This document shows, one piece after another, positions 7,426-13,073 of a stretch of DNA of 13,073 bases. Where the stretch lies: the NCBI GenBank assembly GCA_019454915.1, contig JACFNM010000088.1, positions 1-13,073 on the forward strand, given 5' to 3'. The notes under the pieces are model-generated. The model did no database searches. It saw only the letters and a list, made by a program, of their open reading frames with translations, and was not told the DNA's origin. Numbering within the stretch: the first letter of the stretch is position 1; each line of letters starts with the position of its first letter. A program made the position numbers and the translations under genes. The DNA comes from Chitinophagaceae bacterium. Lineage in GTDB: Bacteria; Bacteroidota; Bacteroidia; Chitinophagales; Chitinophagaceae.

Positions 7426-9081
7426 ATGATGAAGTTAAAGTATTGTCTTTCTGGTTTTATTTTATTGTTGTTTTTCCTGCCGGGAAATGCACAGACCACC
7501 AAGACCCCATCGTCGGCTCCATCACAACCCAAAATAATTGTTGGGATGATGGTTGACCAGATGCGTTGGGATTACCTGTATCGTTTTCAGGAACGTTATA
7601 CCGAAGGAGGTTTTAAAAGATTAGTGAGAGAAGGATTCTCGTGCGAAAATAATTTAATTGATTATGCTTCCACCATTACTGCCTGCGGACATACTTCCGT
7701 ATACACCGGCACTTCTCCTGCCGTGCACGGTATCGTTGGCAATGGCTGGTACGAGCGTTCGCTGGGAAAAGAAATAGGTTGTGTAGATGATGAGTCAGTA
7801 CAACTGGTAGGCGCAACCAAATCTGCTACCGGCCAGTCGCCCCATAACAATAAATCAACCACCATTACCGACCAATTACGGATTGCGTCTAACTTTCAAA
7901 GTAAGACCGTGGGAGTGGCTATTAAAGACAGAGCCTCTATATTACCTGCCGGACACGCCGCCACGGCAGCTTTCTGGTACAATGGCGATGACGGTCGCTT
8001 CGTAACCAGCACCTATTATATGAATGATCTGCCAGACTGGGCAAAAAAATTCAATGACAGAAAGGTAGTGGATGAATATTATAAAAATGACTGGAATACC
8101 CTGTTTCCCATAAATACCTATACTTTAAGTACTGAAGATGATAAGTCATATGAGAATACAGCCAATGGGGAAGCCAAACCGGTCTTTCCGCGGAATTTGA
8201 AGCAATTTATCGGAAAAAATTACGGAGCAGTTCGTACGACGCCGTATGGAAATACGCTGACTTTTGATTTTGCCAAAGCGGCTATCGAAGGGTATGATTT
8301 AGGTGGCGGTAAGTTTACCGATTTCCTCGCAATCAGTTTCTCCAGTCCCGATGCGATCGGGCATACCTATGGGCCCAATTCAATTGAAGTGGAAGACAAT
8401 TATTTAAGACTGGATAGAGAATTAGCCGATTTCTTTAATTATCTCGATAAGCGCTTTGGAAAGGGAAACTATCTTTATTTTATTACAGCCGATCATGGTG
8501 TATCGGAATCCCCCGGCTTCTACCTGGAACACAAAATGCCATCCGGCGCGCTTCAGGCTGCTGATTTTGCTGAAGCATTGAATACAGGTTTAAGGGCTAA
8601 ATATGGTGTTGAAAAACCTGTACTCTCCCTGGCGAACTATCAGATTTATATGAATTGGGAGGAGTTTGATAAAAAAGGAATTAACCGCAGCGAGGTTGGC
8701 CGCACAGTAAAAGATATTTTGCTGAAAGCAGATGGTATTGCCAATGTACTTGAAAATGAAAGTTTGGGTTCGGCGCCAATTCCTGATCATATAAAGTCGA
8801 AGTTCATTAAGTCCTACAACGTGAAGCGTAGTGGCGACTATTCCGTGATTCTGCAGCCTACCTGGAAGGGAGGAAGTGTTAAAGGAGCCACACATGGCAC
8901 CTGGTACCCCTATGACGCGCATATCCCGCTGGTTTGGATGGGATGGAGAGTCAAACCCGGATACACCAACCGGGTAACAGGAATGACAGATATCGCCCCT
9001 ACCATTGCTGCAATGCTACATATTCAAATGCCCAGCGGTGCAATTGGCGAACCCATCAGAGAGATTACGGAGAGGAGGTAA
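7426..9081 (+). CDS. pafA: Periplasmic alkaline phosphatase, PafA type (phosphate monoesterase)
   Basis: 551 residues with a Sec signal peptide (MMKLKYCLSGFILLLFF, cleavage near GNAQ). The sequence matches the PafA branch of the alkaline phosphatase superfamily along its length. Metal ligands read as Asp44 (VDQMRWD), Asp309/His313 (SPDAIGHTYGP), Asp356/His357 (TADHGVS) and His490 (THGTWYPYDAH). The nucleophile is Thr85 in STITACGHTS. Asn106 (GNGWY), Lys167 and Arg169 (IKDRAS) fall at spacings of 21, 61 and 2 residues. I recall Thr79, Asn100, Lys162 and Arg164 in the Elizabethkingia enzyme, spacings of 21, 62 and 2, so the monoesterase signature is intact. It hydrolyses phosphate monoesters to release phosphate in the periplasm or outside. 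A gap of 124 bases separates it from the preceding cluster, so it probably has its own promoter. TTAATTTG at 7381-7388 is a one-mismatch -7 candidate. It is a complete reading frame. Confidence 0.94.
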   Translation: MMKLKYCLSGFILLLFFLPGNAQTTKTPSSAPSQPKIIVGMMVDQMRWDYLYRFQERYTEGGFKRLVREGFSCENNLIDYASTITACGHTSVYTGTSPAVHGIVGNGWYERSLGKEIGCVDDESVQLVGATKSATGQSPHNNKSTTITDQLRIASNFQSKTVGVAIKDRASILPAGHAATAAFWYNGDDGRFVTSTYYMNDLPDWAKKFNDRKVVDEYYKNDWNTLFPINTYTLSTEDDKSYENTANGEAKPVFPRNLKQFIGKNYGAVRTTPYGNTLTFDFAKAAIEGYDLGGGKFTDFLAISFSSPDAIGHTYGPNSIEVEDNYLRLDRELADFFNYLDKRFGKGNYLYFITADHGVSESPGFYLEHKMPSGALQAADFAEALNTGLRAKYGVEKPVLSLANYQIYMNWEEFDKKGINRSEVGRTVKDILLKADGIANVLENESLGSAPIPDHIKSKFIKSYNVKRSGDYSVILQPTWKGGSVKGATHGTWYPYDAHIPLVWMGWRVKPGYTNRVTGMTDIAPTIAAMLHIQMPSGAIGEPIREITERR

Positions 9082-9083
9082 AC

Positions 9084-9232
9084 TTGAGAATGTGGTAATT
9101 TGAAAACCTGCCAGCCGGCAGGCTGGTTTGAAAATTTGAAAATGTGAGAATGGGGGAATGTGAGAATGTGAGAGTGTGGGAATGTGCTAATGTGATAATT
9201 TGAAGATTTGAAAATGTGGGAATGTAGAGAAT
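9084..9232 (+). repeat. Degenerate octanucleotide tandem repeat, consensus KTGRRAAT, about 16 units
   Basis: Starting three bases after the pafA stop, the DNA can be cut into consecutive 8-base units: ttgagaat, gtggtaat, ttgaaaac, then after a GC-rich insertion ttgaaaat, ttgaaaat, gtgagaat, gggggaat, gtgagaat, gtgagagt, gtgggaat, gtgctaat, gtgataat, ttgaagat, ttgaaaat, gtgggaat and a final 9-base gtagagaat. The phase of 8 holds through nearly the whole tract apart from the insertion. The stretch is strongly strand-asymmetric (G and A on the plus strand, almost no C). A reading frame on the minus strand across it is low complexity and not a gene. The function is unknown. Confidence 0.85.
9104..9129. 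repeat. GC-rich block of interleaved complementary tetramers inside the octamer repeat
   Basis: The block reads AAACC, TGCC, AGCC, GGCA, GGCT, GGTTT in order. AAACC pairs with GGTTT as an outer stem, TGCC with GGCA, and AGCC with GGCT. The two inner pairs are interleaved, so they form either two mutually exclusive hairpins or a pseudoknot-like fold. It interrupts the octamer array cleanly and may act as a 3' structure or terminator for pafA, although no T run follows. Confidence 0.6.
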
Positions 9233-9309
9233 GCCAGCGGTCAGCACCGCGGGTCAGACAGCATTTATCTTATTCGAATGACAGGTTTTAAGTTTCTGTT
9301 TTTGTCTAT

Positions 9310-10170
9310 ATGATTTTCAGACGGTTTATTCTATCCTTCGTGGTGGCGTGGCTTACATTAGCCGCGGTTGCCCAGTCGAATCTTGACAGCATCCTGTATG
9401 ATTTTCATCACCGGCCGGATAGAGTGTTGGTAGCAGCCCATCGGGCGGAGCATCCGGACTTGCCCGAAAACTCCCTCGCTGCCATGAAAGAAGCTATACG
9501 GGCGGGAGTAGACATTATAGAAGTGGATGTAAGGGAAACGAAAGACGGAGTAATGATCATCATGCATGATAAGACGCTGGATCGTACGACTACCGGAGAA
9601 GGTCCCGTTGAAGAAAAGACGTATGCCGAGCTGCAGGAGCTGTTTCTAACGCACAAAGGTCAGCCTACCGCAGAAAAAATCCCTACGCTTGAAGAAGTAT
9701 TCAGGTTGGCAAAAGGCAAGGTAATGCTGGACCTGGACTATAAAGCAGGGCGTAAAAAAGCGGCCAAGACAACTACCAAATTGATGAGGAAGAAAAAGAT
9801 AGAGGGCCAGGCTCTGTTCTTCTTATATGATTATAAGGATGCGCCTGCGCTTCGGAAAATGAATAAGAAGATTCAGTTTATGATGCGGACCTATAACCAG
9901 GAGGATGTGGAAGGTGTTTTTAAACAAGGGATTCCTGTTCCGGTCATCCATGCCGATTATAAATTTTATACCGATTCGTTAATGGGCGTGATCCGGGGAA
10001 AAGGAATCAGGCTTTGGATGAATGCCTTGGGTAAATACGATAAAATGGAGCAGGAAAAGAAAGACAGCGGATTTGATGCTTTATTGGAAATGCGCCATAC
10101 CAATATTATACAAACGGATTTGTATAGAGAGCTGTTGGATTATCTCAGGAAGAGGGGATTGCATAGGTGA
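9310..10170 (+). CDS. Exported glycerophosphodiester phosphodiesterase (single domain GDPD)
   Basis: 286 residues with a signal peptide (MIFRRFILSFVVAWLTLAAVAQ, cleavage near AVA-QS). The GDPD domain fills the rest: AHRAEH (His44, Arg45), LPENS (Glu53), EVDVRETKDG (Glu71, Asp73), IMHDKTLDRTTTG (His86, Asp87), LDLDYK in place of the common EIK-type ligand strand, and a closing QTDLYREL. The usual HRG is HRA here, a small departure at the active-site entrance. The TIM barrel catalytic His pair and acidic metal ligands are retained, so activity is expected: glycerophosphodiester to glycerol-3-phosphate plus alcohol. It is a paralogue of the N-terminal half of the gene at 3202 but is clearly diverged from it. 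It stands 228 bases after pafA, beyond the repeat tract, and converges on the phospholipase D-family gene 55 bases downstream. It is a complete gene. Confidence 0.92.
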   Translation: MIFRRFILSFVVAWLTLAAVAQSNLDSILYDFHHRPDRVLVAAHRAEHPDLPENSLAAMKEAIRAGVDIIEVDVRETKDGVMIIMHDKTLDRTTTGEGPVEEKTYAELQELFLTHKGQPTAEKIPTLEEVFRLAKGKVMLDLDYKAGRKKAAKTTTKLMRKKKIEGQALFFLYDYKDAPALRKMNKKIQFMMRTYNQEDVEGVFKQGIPVPVIHADYKFYTDSLMGVIRGKGIRLWMNALGKYDKMEQEKKDSGFDALLEMRHTNIIQTDLYRELLDYLRKRGLHR

Positions 10171-10225
10171 AGAACCGTAGATTCCGGGTGAGGTGATTTT
10201 CTTGGCAATAAGAACAGTAGTAGGA

Positions 10226-11404
10226 TTAATTCTTCTTCCTGAAATAAAAAGTAAAGAGATAGATCAATCCCTTAACAGTCTGGTAAGAACTCCACCATAT
10301 TAATCGGTTCCAGGCGGTGCTTTTTTTCTGTAACACTTCACCGGTTATTTGAATGCAATCTTCTTCTATTATTTTGTCCAGTACCTTTTCCAAATCTGTA
10401 GCAAACGTGGGGTCGTATACATCGAGGTTTAATTCTATGCTGGCACGGGCGCTGATATTGTTAATATTATAAGAACCGATAGTGGACCAATTAGAATCGC
10501 TTACTGCCACTTTTCCATGGAGTACATTCCCCTGGTACTCATAGATGGTGATATTATTCCGTAACAGCCATTCGTAAATATATCTTTCCGCGTTCTTGGC
10601 TATTTGAATGTCCGATAATCCGGCTAATATTATTCTAACGTTTACACCCCGTTTGGCGGCTGATAGAAGTTTTTTCCGGAAAGTTTCATTGGGCAGAAAA
10701 TAGCTGCATAAGATGGTGATCTGAGACTTAGCCCGGCTTAGCATTTCCAGGTAGCTTTGCGATATCTCATTCCTGTTGCGTACCCAGTCGTTCACGCGCA
10801 TTCGTACCTGGCTGATGGTTCCGGGTAGTGTAATGGTTTGATTAAAGTCCTTTTCACAGGGAAATTGTTTTAGGGAGGCAGGAAATCCATACCAGGTTTT
10901 CCAGCAGCGGATGCATAATTGCTTTGCGATTTCGCCTTCTACCCACACGGCAAAGTCGAGCCAGGCTGAAAAGCCAATTCGGTCGTTGTAGCGTTCGGTA
11001 ATATTTAGCCCTCCTACCAGGGCATAGCGGGCATCCGTTACCATGATTTTGTGGTGTAGCCGTCTGCCGAAATAGAAATATTTGCTTTTTAGAAGAGGTT
11101 CAAAGAATCTGAAATGGATGCCGGCATCCCTTAGCTCTCTGATAAATCCGCCTGGTAACATCCGCGATGCATACCCATCAGCCATGAGGTGTACCGTCAC
11201 TCCTCTCTTTGCCGCCCTCTTCAGCGCGTCGGTCACCATGATGCCGGTTGGATCTTTGTCGAGTATATAAACCTGTAGATGAATACTCCTTTCAGCATGT
11301 TCAATCATTTGAATCAAGCGCGCAAAGAAATCCGCTCCGCCCCGGATGAGCTCCACCCGGTTGTGAAGTGTATACCCTTTGCTTCCCTTGTTTTTTTTAG
11401 GCAT
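10226..11404 (-). CDS. Phospholipase D-family protein with two HKD motifs, cardiolipin synthase ClsB-like
   Basis: From the ATG at 11404 the protein is 392 residues (starting MPKKNKGSKGYTLHNRVELI), close to ClsB length. In-frame starts at 11452 and 11539 would give up to 437 residues, but the extra 45 look unlike the family. HKD motif 1 is HHKIMVTD (His117, Lys119, Asp124 in the short numbering) followed by GGLN. HKD motif 2 is HGKVAVSD (His296, Lys298, Asp303) followed by GSYNIN. There are no N-terminal transmembrane helices, unlike ClsA. The C-terminus ends in an aromatic, hydrophobic stretch (about 20 residues) and RKKN, consistent with membrane association. The likely role is phosphatidyl transfer to make cardiolipin at the inner membrane. 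A phospholipase or other phosphatidyltransferase is possible. It converges with the GDPD gene and diverges from hsp20, so lipid synthesis sits beside lipid-phosphate degradation. Confidence 0.88.
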   Translation of the reverse strand: MPKKNKGSKGYTLHNRVELIRGGADFFARLIQMIEHAERSIHLQVYILDKDPTGIMVTDALKRAAKRGVTVHLMADGYASRMLPGGFIRELRDAGIHFRFFEPLLKSKYFYFGRRLHHKIMVTDARYALVGGLNITERYNDRIGFSAWLDFAVWVEGEIAKQLCIRCWKTWYGFPASLKQFPCEKDFNQTITLPGTISQVRMRVNDWVRNRNEISQSYLEMLSRAKSQITILCSYFLPNETFRKKLLSAAKRGVNVRIILAGLSDIQIAKNAERYIYEWLLRNNITIYEYQGNVLHGKVAVSDSNWSTIGSYNINNISARASIELNLDVYDPTFATDLEKVLDKIIEEDCIQITGEVLQKKSTAWNRLIWWSSYQTVKGLIYLFTFYFRKKN

Positions 11405-11563
11405 GGGGAGCAATCCTTTGATGAAAGGAATAGTATGGTTGTCGTCATACATTTCTGAACATATAGACTTTAAGTAAATGTAATGGATAAAACGTTTTAA
11501 ATGCCTGCCCGTATTAGATTCAGAGATGACGATTATCATATTAGCGAACCTTTATCATCATAT

Positions 11564-11597
11564 TTTGTTTTTATCAAAAAATGTAGTATTATCTTTG
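11564..11597 (+). promoter_or_regulatory. Bacteroidota-type promoter for the first hsp20
   Basis: TTTG (11564-11567) is followed after 22 bases by TATCTTTG (11590-11597), an exact match to the TAnnTTTG -7 element of the Bacteroidota housekeeping sigma factor. It would give a 5' leader of about 90 bases before the ATG at 11693. The same 130-base intergenic region must also hold the divergent promoter of the phospholipase D-family gene, which I could not place. Confidence 0.65.
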
Positions 11598-11660
11598 TAT
11601 TGAAAACAGTTTTGGAGTCCATTGCTTACTGAGGAGAATCTTGGACTACAACAAAGGAAT

Positions 11661-11682
11661 TCAATTTTACTCACTATAAAAA
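11661..11682 (+). promoter_or_regulatory. Leader element upstream of first hsp20 (copy 1)
   Basis: TCAATTTTA (11661-11669) and TATAAAAA (11675-11682) sit just before the first hsp20 start. They are closely matched by TCAATTTTA and TATAAAAAA at almost the same distances from the second hsp20 start. Here TATAAAAA ends 10 bases before the ATG. There is no clear Shine-Dalgarno sequence, so an A/T-rich unstructured leader may drive initiation. Confidence 0.5.
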
Positions 11683-11692
11683 CCGCATTGTT

Positions 11693-12142
11693 ATGATTAC
11701 CTCTATTAATCGGCCAAGTTCGGGAGCCAACGAATATCCGGGAGCTTATAACCCACCCACCTATAACTGGACAAAAGTGATGCGGCAGTTGAAGAAAAAT
11801 GCAGACGAAAGCACGAAGCCGTCACTGGCTATTCATGAAAACTCGAATTGTTATAGTATAGAAATTCAGGCGCCTGGCTATAGCAAAGAGGATTTCATGG
11901 TAACGTTGGAAGGAGATCGTCTGAGTGTCTACGGGCTATGTCCGAGCACACAGTCGGGAGACCAATATAGTTACCATCTTGTGGATGCCTGCTCGGGTTG
12001 CTTCGAACATACTATTCATTTACCCGAAAATATTGATTCGGATTTCGTAAGGGCCGAATATAAATCCGGGCTGCTGCGTCTTGATTTTCCCAAGTCCGAA
12101 AGGCAGAATGTACGGACGGTAGATAAAATCGTCGTTTATTAG
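11693..12142 (+). CDS. Small heat-shock protein (Hsp20/alpha-crystallin family), divergent, cysteine-containing
   Basis: 149 residues. The alpha-crystallin domain spans about residues 43-137: PSLAIHENSNCYSIEIQAPG, then KEDFMVTLEGDRLSVYG, a short loop, HTIHLPENI and AEYKSGLLRLDFPK (122-134), the diverged form of the A-x-x-x-G-V-L-x-L-x-x-P-K signature. The C-terminal IVVY resembles the I-x-I/V anchor. It is a cytoplasmic ATP-independent holdase that keeps unfolding proteins soluble. Unusually for the family, it has four cysteines (53, 83, 100, 103), the last two as a CSGC pair. The N-terminal arm is rich in Pro, Asn and Tyr. It is paired with a more canonical Hsp20 210 bases downstream, and a strong promoter motif lies upstream. 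Its sequence is much less like the consensus than that of its neighbour. Confidence 0.88.
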   Translation: MITSINRPSSGANEYPGAYNPPTYNWTKVMRQLKKNADESTKPSLAIHENSNCYSIEIQAPGYSKEDFMVTLEGDRLSVYGLCPSTQSGDQYSYHLVDACSGCFEHTIHLPENIDSDFVRAEYKSGLLRLDFPKSERQNVRTVDKIVVY

Positions 12143-12177
12143 TTCTTAGCGCCAGGAAATATTGGAATTTCTTCGAC

Positions 12178-12202
12178 CCTGCCCCCGAAGGGGAGGTGGT
12201 TT
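12178..12202 (+). terminator. Possible terminator-like hairpin between the two hsp20 genes
   Basis: CCCC-GAA-GGGG (12183-12193) lies about 40 bases after the first hsp20 stop and is flanked by partly pairing bases; TTTAATT follows within 10 bases. The outer stem is imperfect and the T run poor, so it is only a candidate attenuator or dispersed hairpin. Confidence 0.35.
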
Positions 12203-12276
12203 AATTCTAAACGCACGGTCATCATTATTTCGAATTTCTGATTCCTGATCATTCTCATTTGCACCCCTGACGAAAG

Positions 12277-12310
12277 TCTGTCTTAATCGCTTTGCCATAG
12301 GCTAAATTTG
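12277..12310 (+). promoter_or_regulatory. Bacteroidota-type promoter for the second hsp20
   Basis: TCTG (12277-12280), one mismatch from TTTG, is followed after 22 bases by an exact TAAATTTG (12303-12310). The spacing equals that before the first hsp20, suggesting separate but similar promoters. Predicted leader length is about 35-40 bases. Confidence 0.55.
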
Positions 12311-12318
12311 AAGTGATT

Positions 12319-12347
12319 TCAATTTTATCAACTTATAAAAAAGGAGG
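12319..12347 (+). promoter_or_regulatory. Leader element (copy 2) and strong Shine-Dalgarno before second hsp20
   Basis: TCAATTTTA (12319-12327) and TATAAAAAA (12334-12342) repeat the element before the first hsp20. They run directly into AAGGAGGT, whose AGGAGG core is at 12342-12347, 5 bases before the ATG at 12353. A near-perfect Shine-Dalgarno is unusual for this phylum and stands out against the other genes in the window. It fixes the start. Confidence 0.65.
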
Positions 12348-12352
12348 TCCTC

Positions 12353-12799
12353 ATGACATCACTAATCAGACGGAAGGACACTTCATTACCTTCCATTTTT
12401 GACGATTTTTTCAGCCCCTGGAACGAATGGATTCCCCGAAGGGAAGAAATTTTTAAAAGTTTTCCCACGATACCATCTGTGAATATATCGGAAGACAGCA
12501 ACGGCTATAAGGTGGCACTTGCAGCGCCCGGGCTAAAGCGTGAAGATTTTAAAATTGATATAGAGGGTAACAGGATTACTATTAGCTCTGAGCGTGAAGA
12601 GTCGGATGAGAAAGAGGAAGCAAAGTATACGAGGAGAGAGTATAATTACACGTCTTTCAGCCGCAGTTTTACTTTGCCCGAGGATGTGAACCGGGATAAG
12701 ATAGAAGCTAAGTATGCAGACGGAGTATTGAATCTATCCCTGCCCAGAAAGGAAGAGGTGAAACGAGCTGTGATAAACAAACAAATTGAGGTGAAATAA
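12353..12799 (+). CDS. Small heat-shock protein (Hsp20/IbpA-like), canonical
   Basis: 148 residues. The N-terminal arm (1-42) includes SIFDDFFSPWNEW, a phenylalanine/tryptophan-rich client-binding segment usual in bacterial Hsp20. The alpha-crystallin domain runs from about 43 to 137: PSVNISEDSNGYKVALAAPG, LKREDFKIDIEGNRITIS, a charged loop, YNYTSFSRSFTLPEDV, and AKYADGVLNLSLPRKE, the typical A-x-x-x-G-V-L-x-L-x-x-P-K signature. A C-terminal INKQIEVK may supply the I-x-V anchor. It is a cytosolic ATP-independent chaperone. It has its own promoter and Shine-Dalgarno, and a strong intrinsic terminator follows. It may co-assemble with the divergent Hsp20 upstream; that is inference. Confidence 0.95.
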   Translation: MTSLIRRKDTSLPSIFDDFFSPWNEWIPRREEIFKSFPTIPSVNISEDSNGYKVALAAPGLKREDFKIDIEGNRITISSEREESDEKEEAKYTRREYNYTSFSRSFTLPEDVNRDKIEAKYADGVLNLSLPRKEEVKRAVINKQIEVK

Positions 12800-12824
12800 G
12801 TATTTGGTTTTTTTTCAGGCGCGA

Positions 12825-12858
12825 AGCGCTGCTTTAAGTGTGTGGCAGCGCTTTTTTT
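12825..12858 (+). terminator. Intrinsic terminator after second hsp20
   Basis: AGCGCTGC (12825-12832) pairs perfectly with GCAGCGCT (12845-12852) around a 12-base loop and is followed by seven T residues (12852-12858), 26 bases after the stop codon. This is a classical Rho-independent terminator and marks the end of the hsp20 unit. Confidence 0.88.
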
Positions 12859-13073
12859 GTTGATGAATGAAATTTTCTTAAGGGGGGGCATCAGCGATAA
12901 TAGGGTCCGGAAATTCGGTTTTATGCCGTGTCCGGGACCGATATTGATACTTTTGTTACAGGAACGTATCAGGGTAAAAAGTAAGCACGTTTTGTCAGAA
13001 TATATCACGGGCTTTAAAATATAAAAACGCTAATTTTATGGCCGCGATTTAATATACTAGATGATATTAAAGA
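12859..13073. other. 215 bases with no recognisable gene at the right edge
   Basis: A 60-codon open frame begins upstream of the terminator and reads through it; nothing in its sequence resembles a known family. The last 70 bases are very A/T-rich and could be the promoter region of a gene beyond the window, but no exact TAnnTTTG motif with a partner was found. Confidence 0.5.

Noticed and set aside
9084..9232. CRISPR array
   Set aside because: Units are 8 bases and contiguous, with no repeat-spacer pattern and no cas genes nearby.
9065..9247. Minus-strand open frame with Ser/His/Phe-rich translation
   Set aside because: It is the complement of the octamer repeat, so its low-complexity protein is an artefact of 8-base units.
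10171..10225. Bidirectional terminator between the second GDPD and the phospholipase D-family gene
   Set aside because: Only a weak AAGAA/TTCTT pairing with a long loop is visible; it is not strong enough to call.
11405..11539. Longer N-terminus for the phospholipase D-family protein
   Set aside because: The extra 45 residues show no similarity to ClsB-type proteins, whose start matches the ATG at 11404; kept only as an alternative.

Overview
The window looks like a chromosomal segment of a Bacteroidota bacterium, probably near Chitinophagaceae. The evidence is by eye: exact TAnnTTTG (-7 type) promoter motifs before two hsp20 genes, a PafA-type alkaline phosphatase, Bacteroidota-style NrdA and NrdB sequences, many lipoprotein or Sec signal peptides, and mostly weak Shine-Dalgarno sequences. 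No transposase, integrase, tRNA, rRNA or CRISPR array is visible.

Layout. (1) Positions 1-1850, minus strand: a ribonucleotide reductase operon, nrdB then nrdA (nrdA runs off the left edge), preceded by a cobalamin (B12) riboswitch. The enzyme itself is the B12-independent class I type, so B12 sensing probably switches it off when a B12-dependent reductase elsewhere can replace it. Neither NrdB nor the visible NrdA N-terminus has room for an ATP-cone. (2) 2050-3027, plus: an unrecognised lipoprotein with a glycine-rich hydrophobic hairpin. (3) 3202-10170, plus: five exported phosphoesterases in a row. They are a glycerophosphodiesterase (GDPD)-esterase fusion, an alkaline-phosphatase-superfamily lipoprotein, a purple-acid-phosphatase-like metallophosphoesterase, a PafA alkaline phosphatase and a second GDPD. 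The first three are tightly spaced and probably co-transcribed. A degenerate octanucleotide tandem repeat with an embedded GC-rich complementary block lies between pafA and the second GDPD. (4) 10226-11404, minus: a two-HKD phospholipase D-family protein resembling cardiolipin synthase ClsB, convergent with region 3. (5) 11564-12858, plus: two small heat-shock proteins (Hsp20), each with its own promoter and a similar short leader element, closed by a strong intrinsic terminator. The last 215 bases hold no recognisable gene.

How the genes could work together: the exported enzymes form a plausible chain. Esterase action on acyl lipid gives a glycerophosphodiester, GDPD action gives glycerol-3-phosphate plus the head group, and phosphomonoesterases release phosphate. 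This would be envelope-level scavenging of phosphorus and carbon from phospholipids. The chain is inferred from domain content and order only.
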